Below, piece by piece: positions 42,923 through 52,895 of a DNA stretch of 64,000 nucleotides. This DNA is from Holophagaceae bacterium (GTDB lineage Bacteria; Acidobacteriota; Holophagae; Holophagales; Holophagaceae), in the NCBI GenBank assembly GCA_025363715.1, contig JANYLR010000054.1, positions 34,201 through 98,200 of the forward strand, read 5' to 3'. The notes below the pieces were generated by a model. That model searched no databases, had not been told where the DNA came from, and saw only the letters and a list, made by a program, of their open reading frames with translations. A program made the position numbers and the translations under genes. How positions within the stretch are numbered: position 1 is the first letter of the stretch; every line of letters begins with the position of its first letter.

Positions 42923-45091
42923 ATGCCCATGACCATGAGAAGCCTCAAGTTGATGACGAGACTTTCCTTGACAGTGGCCGCGGCCTTCCTGCTCATGGCC
43001 TTCATCGCCTATCAATCCCTTACGACCATGCACCGGCAGCTCTACGAGGACCGGCAGCTCAAGACCAGGCACCTGGTCGAGACCGCCTATGGGGTCCTGG
43101 CCGGGTTCCAGGACCTGCAGCGCAGCGGCACCCTGACCGAAGGCGAGGCCCAGCGGCAGGCCATCCAGGCCATCAAGCGACTGCGATACGAGGGTAAGGA
43201 ATATTTCTGGATCCAGGATCTGGGGAAACCCTTCCCCCGTATGGTCATGCACCCCACCGTGCCGGCCCTGGACGGGAAGGTGCTGGACGAGCCCCGGTTC
43301 AACAAGGCCACCTCCATGAGTGAAGGGCTCCACGGCAAGACGGTCTCCCTCGACAACCGGAACCTCTTCGTGGCCTTCAATGACGTCGTCGAGCGCACGG
43401 AGCATGGCTTCGTCGAATACCTGTGGCCAAAGCCCTTGGCCGGAGGCGGCACCTCCACCGAGCTGTACCTAAAGCTGTCCTATGTGAAGAAATTCCAGCC
43501 TTGGGGCTGGGTGATCGGCTCGGGCATCTACATTGATGACGTGGACGCGCTTTTTCGCCAGCACGCCAAGAGTACAGGACTGCTGGCCATTCTCGGGACG
43601 CTGGGGCTCCTGATCATCTCCTGGCTGGTGCGGAGGAGCATCTTCCAGGATTTCGGCGGTGAGCCGAAATCCGCTGAAACGTACACCACCCGCATCGCGG
43701 GAGGCGACCTCACCCAGGACATCCCGCTCCGTGCCGGCGACCAGGGGAGCATTCTCTTCACGCTTAGCCGCATGCAGGGGAGCCTGCGGGACATGCTTGG
43801 CGGCGTCTCCCAGAATGCCTTCAAGATCGAGCGGAGCATCGAGAACCTCTCCTCCCAATCCAACGAGATCAACCTCGCCACCCAGCTGCAGGCCGGGGTG
43901 ATCCAGCAGACGCGCACGGCCATCACCGAAGTCTCCTCCAGCGTCGTGGTCGTGAACCAGCTCGCGCAGGACACCGTGGACCGTTCCCAGGGTGTCGTGC
44001 GTCTGGCTCAGGACGGCGCCCTGATTGCAGACGAGGTCGCGCAGGGCATGCGCGCCATCTCGGACACCATCTCTGCCTCATCGAATCAGGTGACCCGCCT
44101 GGTGGAGCGCGCGCGGGAGATCGAATCGATGGCCGCGATCATCAAAGACATCGCCGATCAGACGAACCTCCTGGCCCTGAATGCCGCCATCGAGGCGGCC
44201 CATGCGGGGCACCTCGGGAAGGGCTTCGCTGTGGTCGCCGACGAAGTACGCAAGCTGTCCGAACGCACCGGGAAGGCGACGGGTGAGATCACCCAGACGC
44301 TGCAGGCCATCCAGTCGGACACGGGGCAACTGGTTCAGGGTATGGAAACCGCGACGCCCCTGATCGCCTCTGGGGTCCAGCGAGCGGGTGATGCGGCCGA
44401 ATCCCTCCGGTCCATCGAATCGCAGGCTGTGGCCACGCTGGGGATGATGGACGAACTAGCCAAGGCCACCGGACAGCAGTCCTCCCGCATCGATGAGATC
44501 GTGGGCAATGTCACGGATGTGATGGCTGCCTCATCCAGGACCGAATCCGTCATCGACCATTCCCTGACCACAGCCTCGGAGCTGGGGGTAGCCGCCAACG
44601 ACCTGTTCAGCATGGTGAAGCGGTTCAATGTTGGCCTCCAGGAGGGGGGCGCCACCCAGGAGAAGCGGGAACAGGTGCAGGTGAAACCCCTGATGGAGTG
44701 GTCGTCAGCGCTGCAGGTTGGCCACGCCGAGATCGACCGCCAGCATCAGATCCTGATCGAGATCGCCAACCGGCTCAATGCGGCCATGCAGACAGGGCGC
44801 GGGCGCGATGTTTCCGGGACGATCCTGAATGAACTGGTGGATTACACCGTGAACCACTTCGGCTTTGAGGAAGGGCTCATGAACACCCACGGCTATGTCA
44901 ATCGCGACGGACACCTCGAGGAGCACCGGAAGCTGATCCAGAGCGTCACGGACTTCAAGCGGCAGTTCGAATCAGGAACAGCCTCGGTCTCCATCGAGCT
45001 CATGGGCTTCATCCGGGACTGGCTCGTAAACCACATTCTGAAAGTGGACAAGGCCCTAGCCCGGGACCTGGCGAGCCGCGGATTGGCCTGA
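42923..45091 (+). CDS. Methyl-accepting chemotaxis protein with Cache sensor and C-terminal hemerythrin domain
   Basis: 722 residues from ATG 42923, which has GGAGGAG at 6 nt. Layout: TM1 about 11-33; single-Cache sensor about 35-190 ([19 protein letters not shown]); TM2 about 208-226; MCP signalling domain with hairpin tip [21 protein letters not shown] and [17 protein letters not shown]; and a bacteriohemerythrin domain from about 595 to the end. All usual di-iron ligands are there: QHQ, NHFGFEE (His, Glu), HLEEH (two His), NHILKVD (His, Asp). The tip has [10 protein letters not shown] where E(A/N)ARAGE is typical. It probably senses a small organic ligand outside and oxygen or redox inside, as proposed for DcrH of Desulfovibrio. 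Confidence 0.93.
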   Translation: MPMTMRSLKLMTRLSLTVAAAFLLMAFIAYQSLTTMHRQLYEDRQLKTRHLVETAYGVLAGFQDLQRSGTLTEGEAQRQAIQAIKRLRYEGKEYFWIQDLGKPFPRMVMHPTVPALDGKVLDEPRFNKATSMSEGLHGKTVSLDNRNLFVAFNDVVERTEHGFVEYLWPKPLAGGGTSTELYLKLSYVKKFQPWGWVIGSGIYIDDVDALFRQHAKSTGLLAILGTLGLLIISWLVRRSIFQDFGGEPKSAETYTTRIAGGDLTQDIPLRAGDQGSILFTLSRMQGSLRDMLGGVSQNAFKIERSIENLSSQSNEINLATQLQAGVIQQTRTAITEVSSSVVVVNQLAQDTVDRSQGVVRLAQDGALIADEVAQGMRAISDTISASSNQVTRLVERAREIESMAAIIKDIADQTNLLALNAAIEAAHAGHLGKGFAVVADEVRKLSERTGKATGEITQTLQAIQSDTGQLVQGMETATPLIASGVQRAGDAAESLRSIESQAVATLGMMDELAKATGQQSSRIDEIVGNVTDVMAASSRTESVIDHSLTTASELGVAANDLFSMVKRFNVGLQEGGATQEKREQVQVKPLMEWSSALQVGHAEIDRQHQILIEIANRLNAAMQTGRGRDVSGTILNELVDYTVNHFGFEEGLMNTHGYVNRDGHLEEHRKLIQSVTDFKRQFESGTASVSIELMGFIRDWLVNHILKVDKALARDLASRGLA

Positions 45092-45105
45092 AGCCCTCCG
45101 CCAGA

Positions 45106-45975
45106 TCACATCCCCAGTGGATCGTACGGGAGATCCATGGCGCCCTTCCAGGCCCCGAAGAGCCGAGTGCGGGTCCAACCCTCGGCCTGGGGGCGCAGGC
45201 GGCGCAGGCGGCGGGAAAGGAACCAGACGCTGCCATCCTTGATGCGCAGTTCGTCATAGCTGGCCAGGCGCACCTTGGCCATGTCCTCCGGAGCGACCTT
45301 GCCGGGGAACACCGTCCAGGCCCAGCGCCTGGCGGCCAGACCCTCGGCCCAGGCACGGCTTTCGAGCAGTGCGGGGTCGGTGGCCACGATCAGTCCCGCG
45401 ATGCCGGCCTTTCCCCAGATGAAGCCGTCGAAGCGAGTCAGGGTATTTCCCTTCCGCGAGAAGGGCCCCGTGCCCGGCACGCGCCACCGGGACAGGCAAG
45501 CGAGGGCGTCGTCGTGTCTTGTCTTGAACTGGAGGATGAGCGTCGAGGGTTCATTCATCCTGATATCACCGCCCATGGCCTGGACCTCGGGGCCGATGGC
45601 CGCGGCCACCCGCGGGGCATCGAGGACGGAGCCATCCTGCAGCCGCCAGCCCTTCTGCAAAGTGACCCGCCAGCGCCTGCCATGGCGCGAGACCTCGAGC
45701 TCCGAAACCAGCTGTCCCGCCCAGGAGCCGCCGGGGGCTTTTTCAATCAACGCGAGGTCCGACTGGGTGGCCAGGAAGGCCTCCACGCCGGGTCCGGCCG
45801 GCAGGAGCACCTCCAGCTGGGCGGTGTCCTGGCCGAATTCCGGGCTCGCCGGCACGAAGAGTTCCCGGCCCTCCGTGAGGGGAATGGGCACCAGCGTGTT
45901 CTGGTGGATCCAGTACCAGCCCGAGGCCAGCACGGCCAGAAGCAGCAGGATGGACAGGCTCAGCCGCGCCTTCAT
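45106..45975 (-). CDS. Extracytoplasmic solute-binding-like protein of unknown function
   Basis: 289 residues from ATG 45973-45975 (MKARLSLSILLLLAVLASGWYW), one bp after the threonine aldolase stop. An N-terminal signal anchor is followed by a region like the peptide/nickel-binding SBP_bac_5 family: RRWRVTLQKGWRLQDGSVLDAPRVAAAI, in parts, recalls the 'LRKGVKFHDGTPLTAADV' block. At under 300 residues it is much shorter than true family 5 binding proteins (about 500), and no permease or ATPase is adjacent. It may be a truncated or repurposed domain. I cannot name a ligand. Confidence 0.68.
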   Translation of the reverse strand: MKARLSLSILLLLAVLASGWYWIHQNTLVPIPLTEGRELFVPASPEFGQDTAQLEVLLPAGPGVEAFLATQSDLALIEKAPGGSWAGQLVSELEVSRHGRRWRVTLQKGWRLQDGSVLDAPRVAAAIGPEVQAMGGDIRMNEPSTLILQFKTRHDDALACLSRWRVPGTGPFSRKGNTLTRFDGFIWGKAGIAGLIVATDPALLESRAWAEGLAARRWAWTVFPGKVAPEDMAKVRLASYDELRIKDGSVWFLSRRLRRLRPQAEGWTRTRLFGAWKGAMDLPYDPLGM

Positions 45976-45976
45976 G

Positions 45977-47005
45977 TCAGGCCTCCTGGAAGAGGTGCGC
46001 CAGTGGTTCGATGCGACGCAGAGCCGCCTCGATATCGACCATGGCCAAATCGCGATGGGGGATGAAGCGGATGGCAGAACCCACCGGCAGGGTCCGCACG
46101 CCCACGGATTCGAGGGCCGCCACCGCCACCGCCGCCTGGGGCACCGGGACCAGCAGGATGTTGGTCTCCGGCATGGGCGCTGCGATGCCAAAACCCCGCA
46201 GGCCCTCGGCGAGGCGCCGGGTCTTGGCGTGGTCCTCGGCAAGCCGCGGCAGATAATCCAGGGCCACCAGTCCCGCGGCACCCATCACGCCGCCCTGGCG
46301 GACGCCACCCCCCAGCATCTTGCGAAGCCTGCGGGCCTCAGCCATGGCGGGCTTCGAGCCACTGAGAAGCGAACCCATGGGGGCGCCCAGTCCCTTGCTC
46401 AGGCAGACCTGCACCGTGTCCACGCCTTCGGTCAGCGCGGAAAGTGGAACGTCAAGCGCCGCGGCGGCATGCCAAAGCCGGGCGCCATCCAGGTGCACCG
46501 CCAGCTTCGCGGTCTTGGCGGTAGCCACGAGGGCTCGATGCTCAGGCTGGGGCGTCACCGTGCCACCAGCGAAGTTGTGGGTGTTCTCCAGGCAGAGCAG
46601 CGTGGTGCGCAGCGTGTAGTAGGGACCGGGTGAGCCGGCGGCGCGACTGACCTGGACCGGCGTGGGTCGACCGGGCCCACCCTCCCAGGCCAGGGCTTCG
46701 GGCATGCCGCCCGCCAGCCAGGCGCCGGTACCCAGTTCCGAACCCAGCACGTGGGCCTGGGCCGGGGCCAGGAAGCGATCGCCCCGCCGCAGGTGGAGCA
46801 TCAGACCGATGAGGTTGCCCATGCAGCCGGAGGGCACCCAGAGGGCCGCCTCCATGCCCAGCAGTTCCGCCACGCGTTCTTCAAGCAGAGCCAGGGTGGG
46901 ATCGCGCTCCAGCACGTCATCTCCCACTTCGGCGGCGGCCATGGCCGCCCTCATTTCAACCGAGGGCTGGGTGACGGTATCGGAGCGGAGGTCGATGGCG
47001 CGCAT
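45977..47005 (-). CDS. ltaE: Low-specificity threonine aldolase
   Basis: 342 residues from ATG 47003-47005 ([15 protein letters not shown]). Fold-type I PLP enzyme; [11 protein letters not shown] and [10 protein letters not shown] are family hallmarks, and the PLP lysine is in [17 protein letters not shown]. It cleaves threonine or allo-threonine to glycine and acetaldehyde. There is no good SD. It is divergent from uppP with a 48-bp gap and is probably co-transcribed with the binding-protein-like gene 1 bp downstream. Confidence 0.92.
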   Translation of the reverse strand: MRAIDLRSDTVTQPSVEMRAAMAAAEVGDDVLERDPTLALLEERVAELLGMEAALWVPSGCMGNLIGLMLHLRRGDRFLAPAQAHVLGSELGTGAWLAGGMPEALAWEGGPGRPTPVQVSRAAGSPGPYYTLRTTLLCLENTHNFAGGTVTPQPEHRALVATAKTAKLAVHLDGARLWHAAAALDVPLSALTEGVDTVQVCLSKGLGAPMGSLLSGSKPAMAEARRLRKMLGGGVRQGGVMGAAGLVALDYLPRLAEDHAKTRRLAEGLRGFGIAAPMPETNILLVPVPQAAVAVAALESVGVRTLPVGSAIRFIPHRDLAMVDIEAALRRIEPLAHLFQEA

Positions 47006-47053
47006 GGGGAGATTCAATCATGCATGGCACACTAATTGTTCAAGGGAGATTGA

Positions 47054-47935
47054 ATGAACCTGCTGCACGCCATCCTCCTGGGACTCATCCAGGGCCTGAC
47101 GGAATTTCTGCCCGTGTCCTCCACGGCCCACCTCACCCTGGCCGAGCACCTGATGTTCGGCGGCAAGCCCATGCCCCTGGCCTTCGATGTGCTGCTGCAC
47201 GTGGGCACCCTGGTGGCCCTCATGATCTATTTCCGCCGGGAACTGCTCCAGGTGGTCATGGGCTGCTTCGGGATGGACAAGGAGGGCCGGAGGCTCGCGA
47301 TCTGGCTGTTCGTGGCCATGATCCCCACGGGCATCTTCGGGCTGGCCACCCGGGGCGTGAAGGAGGCCGCCAAGGAGCATCTCTGGGTGTACGGCGTGGG
47401 CCTGCTCTGCACCGCCGGGCTGCTCTTCTTCGCCAACCGAATGAGCCGGGAGCGGGTGAATCCACAGGACCAGGATCTGGCCGGGCGGGACCTTCCGGAC
47501 CTCCGGGCCATGGACGCGCTGGCCGTGGGAACGATCCAGGGCATCGGGGGGGGCTTCGGCCTGTCCCGGTCCGGGTCCACCATCTCAATCGGCGTGTTCC
47601 GCGGCCTGAAGCTTCCGGCCTCGGCCCGCTTCAGCTTCCTCCTGGGCATGCCCACCATCGCCGCGGCGGCGGTGGTCGAGCTGCGGGGGCTGCTGAAGCC
47701 CCTCCTGAAGCACCAGCCCCTGCCGGCGGACATGGCTTTCCCGCCGGGTTCGCTATCTCCCATCCTGCTCTGCAGCGTGGGCGTGATCGCGGCCGCCATC
47801 TCCGGCTACTTGGCCATCGGCCTGTTGGACCGGTTCACCCGCAGGCCCCGGCTCAATGGCTTTGCCATCTACTGTCTGGGCATGGGCCTGGTGATGCTCA
47901 CGCTGGGCGCCTCGGGGGCCCTTGGCCACCGCTGA
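47054..47935 (+). CDS. uppP: Undecaprenyl-diphosphatase
   Basis: 293 residues, about eight membrane segments. The (E/Q)XXXE plus PGXSRSXXT-type motifs appear as QGLTEFLPVSSTAHL and GGGFGLSRSGSTISIG. It recycles the lipid carrier of peptidoglycan synthesis and gives bacitracin resistance. The start has GGGAG at 5 nt. Confidence 0.95.
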   Translation: MNLLHAILLGLIQGLTEFLPVSSTAHLTLAEHLMFGGKPMPLAFDVLLHVGTLVALMIYFRRELLQVVMGCFGMDKEGRRLAIWLFVAMIPTGIFGLATRGVKEAAKEHLWVYGVGLLCTAGLLFFANRMSRERVNPQDQDLAGRDLPDLRAMDALAVGTIQGIGGGFGLSRSGSTISIGVFRGLKLPASARFSFLLGMPTIAAAAVVELRGLLKPLLKHQPLPADMAFPPGSLSPILLCSVGVIAAAISGYLAIGLLDRFTRRPRLNGFAIYCLGMGLVMLTLGASGALGHR

Positions 47936-48042
47936 AGCCAGGGCACTCTCCGTTCGCCGGTCCATGCACCCCGTTCACCGATGGCTCCCTCCAGGCCCGA
48001 CCGGCAGCACCTAGACTGGTGCCTTCCCATCCGGAGGCCGCG

Positions 48043-48804
48043 GTGATCGTGCTGAACGAGGTCCACAAGTCCTTCACCGTGAAGGACCGCAAGTCCCGAA
48101 CCACCAAGCGCATTGATGCTGTTCGCGGCATCTCCCTCACGGTGAAGCCTGGCGAGATCTACGGCCTGCTCGGCCCCAACGGCGCCGGCAAGTCCACGAC
48201 CCTGCGGATGATCGCGGGTTTGATGGATCCAGATGCCGGCAGCATCGATGTCTGCGGCTTCGACACCCGGAAGAGCTCCGAATCCGTGCGCGGCTGCATG
48301 GGCTACCTCAGCACAGATATGAGCGTCTACACCCGCTTCACCCCCCGGGAGCTGCTGCGGATCTTCGGGGAGTTCCAGGACGTGGATCCCGCGACGGCTG
48401 AGCGCCGGGGCCTGCACCTGCTGGACAAGCTCCAGCTCGCGGACTTCGCGGACGTGAAGATGGAGGGCTTCTCCTCGGGGCAGAAGCAGAAGGTGAGCAT
48501 CGCCCGGGCCCTGCTGCACGATCCCAAGGTGGTGATCTTCGACGAGCCCACCACGGGGCTCGACGTGCTCACGGCCAAGACCGTGCTGGACCTGCTGCGC
48601 ATCATGCGGGAAGAGGGCCGCACCGTGATCGTCTCCACCCACGTCATGCCCATGGTGGAAGACATCTGCGACCGGGTGGGCATCATCTTCGACGGCAAGC
48701 TGTATGGGGATGCGCCGCCCCGGGACATCCTGCAAGCCAGGCGCGCCAAGACCCTGGATGAAGTGTTCTTCCAGCTCGCAGCCGAAGTTGAAGGGGGGAA
48801 CTGA
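48043..48804 (+). CDS. ABC transporter ATP-binding protein (NatA-like)
   Basis: 253 residues from GTG 48043, which has GGAGG at 5 nt; the track's 594-residue ORF is an artefact reading through uppP in another frame. Walker A GPNGAGKSTT, signature FSSGQKQKVSIARALL, Walker B VVIFDEPTTGLD and the H-loop STHVM are complete. It couples to the ABC-2 permease that overlaps its stop by 1 bp. The pair resembles the NatAB sodium exporter family. Confidence 0.92.
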   Translation: MIVLNEVHKSFTVKDRKSRTTKRIDAVRGISLTVKPGEIYGLLGPNGAGKSTTLRMIAGLMDPDAGSIDVCGFDTRKSSESVRGCMGYLSTDMSVYTRFTPRELLRIFGEFQDVDPATAERRGLHLLDKLQLADFADVKMEGFSSGQKQKVSIARALLHDPKVVIFDEPTTGLDVLTAKTVLDLLRIMREEGRTVIVSTHVMPMVEDICDRVGIIFDGKLYGDAPPRDILQARRAKTLDEVFFQLAAEVEGGN

Positions 48805-49994
48805 TGCGCGGCGCCCTGCTCATCGCCAAGAAGGAGTTCCTGGAACTCTCCAAGGACAAGAAGACGATGTTCCTCGCCTTCGTCCTGCCCTTCCTCCTCT
48901 ACCCCGCCATATTCGGCATGATGGCCAAGATGGGCCGGCGGGACGAGGCCCAGAACCGCAACAAGGCCAGTCGGGTGTACGTTTCTGATCCCTCGGGCGT
49001 GGTGGAGGGCTTGCTGGCTTCGGATGCCAAGCATTTTGAACGGGTGCAGCGGCCCGACGGCGACCTGAAACAGGCCATCCGGGACCAGAAGCTGGAGTTG
49101 GCGCTGGAGGTCGATCCCAAGGCCACCGAGGCCCTCCAGAAGCACGAGACCTTTGCCATCACCGCCACCATGGACGAAAGCGAGCGGTCCTCAGAAGTGG
49201 CCCTGAAGCGCCTGAAGACCACCCTCGCCACCCAGGAGAAGAGCTGGGTGCAGGGCCGGCTCCAGGTGCTTGGCGCCTCGGCCCAGCTGGCGGAACCTAT
49301 CAAGCTGACCGTCAAGAATGCTGCCGACGTGGGTCTGGAAATTGGCAAGGCCCTGGGCCGGTTCCTGCCCTACCTCCTGATGATCATGATGTACACCGGC
49401 TCCATGCAGCACGGCATCTACGCCACCGCCGGGGAGAAAGAGCGCCACACGCTCTTGAGCCTCATGGCCACCCGCCTGCCGCGCAATCAGATTATCCTGG
49501 GCAAGCTGCTCTATATCTTCTGCATGGGCGTCATCGCGGCCCTGCTGAACCTCCTGAGCATGGGCGTTTCCGTGGCCTTCCTCGGCGGGGGCACGAGCAG
49601 CTCCATGCAGGCCATGGCGGCCATCGCCAACCCGATGACTCTGGGCCTTACCTTCCTGATCATGGTGCCCCTGGGCCTCTTCTTCTCGAACTTCATCCTG
49701 CTCATGGGCATCCAGGCCAGGAACACCATCGAGGCGGGCAGCGCCATCACGCCTGGCATCTTCCTCGTGGTGTTCCTCGGCGTCTTCGCCATGGCCCCGG
49801 GCGTGGACAAGATGGCCTTCCTATCCTACGTGCCGGTGGTGAACGTCTGCCTGGCCCTGCGGAAGCTGTTCAGCCAGCAGTTCAGCTGGATCGAGTACTT
49901 CATCGCCTTCACGATGACGGTGGGCCTGGCGGGACTCATGACCCTGGTCTCCACCCGCATCCTCAACCAGGAAAAGGCCCTCTTCAAGATGTGA
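48804..49994 (+). CDS. ABC-2 type permease (NatB-like)
   Basis: 396 residues. TM1 is at about 24-40, a large extracytoplasmic domain covers about 50-175, and five further membrane segments follow in the C-terminal half, with GEKERHTLLSLMATRLPRNQIILGK typical of NatB/ABC-2 exporters. The start overlaps the ATPase stop (TGATG). The pair probably exports an ion or small molecule; the substrate is unknown. Confidence 0.9.
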   Translation: MRGALLIAKKEFLELSKDKKTMFLAFVLPFLLYPAIFGMMAKMGRRDEAQNRNKASRVYVSDPSGVVEGLLASDAKHFERVQRPDGDLKQAIRDQKLELALEVDPKATEALQKHETFAITATMDESERSSEVALKRLKTTLATQEKSWVQGRLQVLGASAQLAEPIKLTVKNAADVGLEIGKALGRFLPYLLMIMMYTGSMQHGIYATAGEKERHTLLSLMATRLPRNQIILGKLLYIFCMGVIAALLNLLSMGVSVAFLGGGTSSSMQAMAAIANPMTLGLTFLIMVPLGLFFSNFILLMGIQARNTIEAGSAITPGIFLVVFLGVFAMAPGVDKMAFLSYVPVVNVCLALRKLFSQQFSWIEYFIAFTMTVGLAGLMTLVSTRILNQEKALFKM

Positions 49995-50024
49995 TAATCA
50001 TCTTCGATGCCATGCGACCCGGAT

Positions 50025-50053
50025 TTGCCTGAGAAACCCTGTCACTCTATAGT
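50025..50053 (+). promoter_or_regulatory. Promoter of the TPR-like gene and the yvcK-type gene
   Basis: TTGCCT and TATAGT are separated by exactly 17 bp. Transcription would start near 50060, which favours the ATG at 50083 over the track's 50065 as the next gene's start. Confidence 0.65.
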
Positions 50054-50082
50054 TTCTCCAAGGCATGCAGAGGAACCCGCAG

Positions 50083-50613
50083 ATGACGAAGGCCAAGACT
50101 GAATCCACCCCCAAGCCCGCACCGGCACCAGCCCAGCCCGCGGCTCATGCCCTGGCGGGAGCCCTTACCAAGGCTCTGAAGCTGGTGCAGACCGGCAAGC
50201 ACCCCGAGGCCGCCAAGGCCCTCGAGGCTCTGGCCCAGGAGGCTCAGGTCCTGGGCGACTGGTCCATGAAACGCCGGGCCCAGGTCTACCTGTCCCTGGT
50301 GGATTCGAAGATCCACCCGCCCAAGGCTGCCGCGGCTGACGCCATCACCGATATCCAGGCCTGCCTCAACCGGGGCGAAACGGACGAGGCCATCAAGCTC
50401 AGCGAAAAGGCCATCAAGAGCCACCCGACCAAGGGCTCCCTCCACTACCTCCAGGCAGTGGCCTTCGCCCAGGCCGAAAATGCTGACGCATCCGCGGAAA
50501 GCCTGAAGAAGGCCGTGGAACTGGATGGCGACTTCCTCTTCCAGTGGTTCATGGAACCCGACTTCAACCCCATCCGGAAATCCCCCCTCTTCGCCTTCAC
50601 CGAAGGCCATTGA
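50083..50613 (+). CDS. TPR-like protein of unknown function
   Basis: 176 residues from ATG 50083 (MTKAKTESTPK), which has AGGA at 8 nt. A proline/alanine-rich N-terminus (about 1-25) is followed by two or three helical hairpins with TPR character (GKHPEAAKALEALAQEA, GETDEAIKLSEKAIKSHP, ADASAESLKKAVELDGDF). No signal peptide and no catalytic motif, so it is probably a cytoplasmic adaptor. It is 18 bp upstream of the yvcK-type gene and probably shares its transcript. Confidence 0.78.
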   Translation: MTKAKTESTPKPAPAPAQPAAHALAGALTKALKLVQTGKHPEAAKALEALAQEAQVLGDWSMKRRAQVYLSLVDSKIHPPKAAAADAITDIQACLNRGETDEAIKLSEKAIKSHPTKGSLHYLQAVAFAQAENADASAESLKKAVELDGDFLFQWFMEPDFNPIRKSPLFAFTEGH

Positions 50614-50631
50614 CCCCGGGGCCCACACGCC

Positions 50632-51621
50632 ATGGGTGGCCAATCTTCCCTTGATGCCGACCAGCCGCTGCGCGTGGTCGCACTAGGAGGGGGCACCGGC
50701 CTCGCCGCCCTGCTGCGGGCCCTCAAGCGGGAGGCGGGCCGCAACCGGGACCCCTGGAAGCTGACGGGAATCGTCACCGTTTCCGATAACGGCGGGTCCT
50801 CGGGCCGCCTGCGGGCGGAATTGGGTGGCATCCCGCCCGGGGACCTCCGGAACTGTCTATCGGCCCTCACCCTGGAAGATTCAGCCCTCTCCGACCTCCT
50901 GAACTACCGGTTCCGGGGCGAGGGCAGCCTGGCCGGGCATTCCTTGGGGAACCTGATGCTCTGGGCCCTCGCGGACCTCACGGGCGACTGGGTGCGGGCC
51001 ATCCGCCAACTCTCCGGAGTACTGGTGACTCTGGGCCGGCTGTTCCCCTCGACCGTGGTGCCCGTCACCCTCTGCGCAGAAGACATGGCTGGCCGTCATT
51101 ATGTCGGGGAGACGGAGGTGGGCTCCTGCAATCCGCCCCTGGCTAGGCTCTGGCTCGAGCCCCGGGACGCCGAACCCCTGCCGGAGGCCGTGCTGGCCCT
51201 CCTGCGCTCAGACCTGGTCATCCTTTCGCCCGGCAGCCTCTATACCTCCACCATCTCGAATCTCCTACTGGATGAACTGCAGGAGGCCGTGGAGTCTTCC
51301 CGTTCGCCGGTGATCTATGTGGCCAACCTCATGACGGAGCCGGGGGAAACCTCGGGGCTGGACCTGGAAACCCATGTGGCTGCCATTTCAGCCTTTGGCC
51401 GAACCAGGATCTCAGCCATCATCGCCAACGCCGCCCCCCTTCAACCGGACATGCTGGCCAGGTACCAGGTGGAGGGCGGCGAGCCGCTCCTGACTGAGGC
51501 GGACCGGATTCTGGATATCCCGGTCTACCGGTTCCCCCTCCTGGATCCCGAAGCCCCCATGGCAAGGCACCATCCGGACCTGTTGAACCGAGCCATCAGG
51601 GAAGTTCTGCCTAAGTTGTAA
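50632..51621 (+). CDS. YvcK/CofD-like gluconeogenesis factor family protein
   Basis: 329 residues. The nucleotide-binding N-terminus VVALGGGTGLAALLRALKR and VTVSDNGGSSGRLRAELG, then GDLRNCLSAL, are hallmarks of the YvcK branch of the CofD fold; LSPGSLYTSTISNLL also fits. YvcK proteins bind UDP-sugars and affect cell-wall synthesis and growth on gluconeogenic carbon. No F420 gene is nearby, which argues against a CofD role. Confidence 0.92.
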   Translation: MGGQSSLDADQPLRVVALGGGTGLAALLRALKREAGRNRDPWKLTGIVTVSDNGGSSGRLRAELGGIPPGDLRNCLSALTLEDSALSDLLNYRFRGEGSLAGHSLGNLMLWALADLTGDWVRAIRQLSGVLVTLGRLFPSTVVPVTLCAEDMAGRHYVGETEVGSCNPPLARLWLEPRDAEPLPEAVLALLRSDLVILSPGSLYTSTISNLLLDELQEAVESSRSPVIYVANLMTEPGETSGLDLETHVAAISAFGRTRISAIIANAAPLQPDMLARYQVEGGEPLLTEADRILDIPVYRFPLLDPEAPMARHHPDLLNRAIREVLPKL

Positions 51622-51747
51622 TTCCTCTATTGGCCATCCCGGGGATGCCGATGAGTGATCCAGGGCACGAATAGGGATTGTATTTTTCGGCGATATTGGT
51701 TTTTATGACAAGGATCGGGGTAGGCTAGTCCCGGCAGGAGGCATCAG

Positions 51748-52872
51748 TTGGCGCTAAGCGGCGATCTGGCGACCATGGGCCTGGAGGACATCTTCCAGTG
51801 GCTAGCCGTGGGCAAGAAGACCGGCGTGCTGGAGCTGAAGGGCCCGTTGCATACCAAGCGGGTCGCCTTTCACGAGGGCCGTATCACCAGCATCTGGTCC
51901 TCAGATCCCCGCGAGTACCTCGGCCAGTACCTCCTGGCCTTCAATCGCATCACCGAGGAACAGCTACGCGAGGCTCTCGCCACCCAGGAGGACGAACAGC
52001 AGCTGCTGGGCCGCATCCTCATCAACCGGCAGCTGGTCACCGAGGCCGAAATCCGCCGCATCGTGCAGCTGAAGGTCGAGGAGAGCATTTTCGATACCTT
52101 CCTGTGGAGTGTCGGCAGCTTTGAATTCCACGATGGCGCCGGATCCCACCAGAAATCCATGCTCCTCAGCCTGGACGTGACCGGGATCGTCCTCGAAGGC
52201 GCCCGGCGCATGGATGACTGGAAGCGCATCCGCAAGGTCATCAAGGGTGGAGATGCCGTCCTGACTCCCATCTCGGAGGCCATCGCCGAGCGGCTGCCCC
52301 TGGCGTCCGAGGATGCGGACATCCTGGCCCGCCTGGATGGCCTGAAGCGAGTGGACCAGCTGGTGCTGGACATGCGGATGCCCGAGTACAAGATCAACAA
52401 GCTGCTCTTTGACCTGCACGAGAAGGGCCTGGTGCGTATCACCAGTGCCGGTGGCAACCTGGGGGAGAATCCCAGCCTCCAACTGCAGCGGGCCCGGGCC
52501 CTGGTGGAAAAGCAGAAGCTGCAGGAAGCCCAGGAGGAGCTGCGGCGGATCCTCACGGAACAGCCCCGGCACCTCGATGCGAACAAGATGATGGCCGTGG
52601 TGCAGGATCTTCTGGAGGAGAAGAAGCTGGACCAGGAGCTCATCCCGGAACTGGCGGTGACTCTGGACGAGCTGATGACCACCAACCTGGGCCCCAACGA
52701 GGCCTTCCTGGCCAGCCGGGTGAACGGCCTGTGGTCCATCAAGGATATTCTTTCCATCGCGCCCTTTGAGCCCAGCGAGTGCCTCGGCATCTTCTCCAAG
52801 CTCCTGAAGCGTGGGATTCTGAGGACCACGAAACCCGCCCATGGAGGCGATCAGCTCGGAGCGCAGCGCTGA
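51748..52872 (+). CDS. DUF4388 domain protein
   Basis: 374 residues from a TTG at 51748, supported by GGAGG at 6 nt. The N-terminus LSGDLATMGLEDIFQWLAVGKKTGVLEL is a clear DUF4388 (PATAN-like) start, a domain common in Acidobacteriota, myxobacteria and deltaproteobacteria and linked to two-component and motility regulation. A helical middle (EEQLREALATQEDEQQLLGRILI) resembles the type II secretion GspE N-terminal repeat. The C-terminal region (about 245-300) is a TPR-like or coiled segment. Likely a regulatory adaptor; the partner is unknown. Confidence 0.85.
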   Translation: MALSGDLATMGLEDIFQWLAVGKKTGVLELKGPLHTKRVAFHEGRITSIWSSDPREYLGQYLLAFNRITEEQLREALATQEDEQQLLGRILINRQLVTEAEIRRIVQLKVEESIFDTFLWSVGSFEFHDGAGSHQKSMLLSLDVTGIVLEGARRMDDWKRIRKVIKGGDAVLTPISEAIAERLPLASEDADILARLDGLKRVDQLVLDMRMPEYKINKLLFDLHEKGLVRITSAGGNLGENPSLQLQRARALVEKQKLQEAQEELRRILTEQPRHLDANKMMAVVQDLLEEKKLDQELIPELAVTLDELMTTNLGPNEAFLASRVNGLWSIKDILSIAPFEPSECLGIFSKLLKRGILRTTKPAHGGDQLGAQR

Positions 52873-52895
52873 GACCCTCCTGATCCGGAGGAACG

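Noticed and set aside
47020-48804. 594-residue plus-strand ORF spanning uppP and the ABC ATPase
   Set aside because: Only the part from the GTG at 48043 is coding; the first 341 codons are an out-of-frame shadow of uppP.
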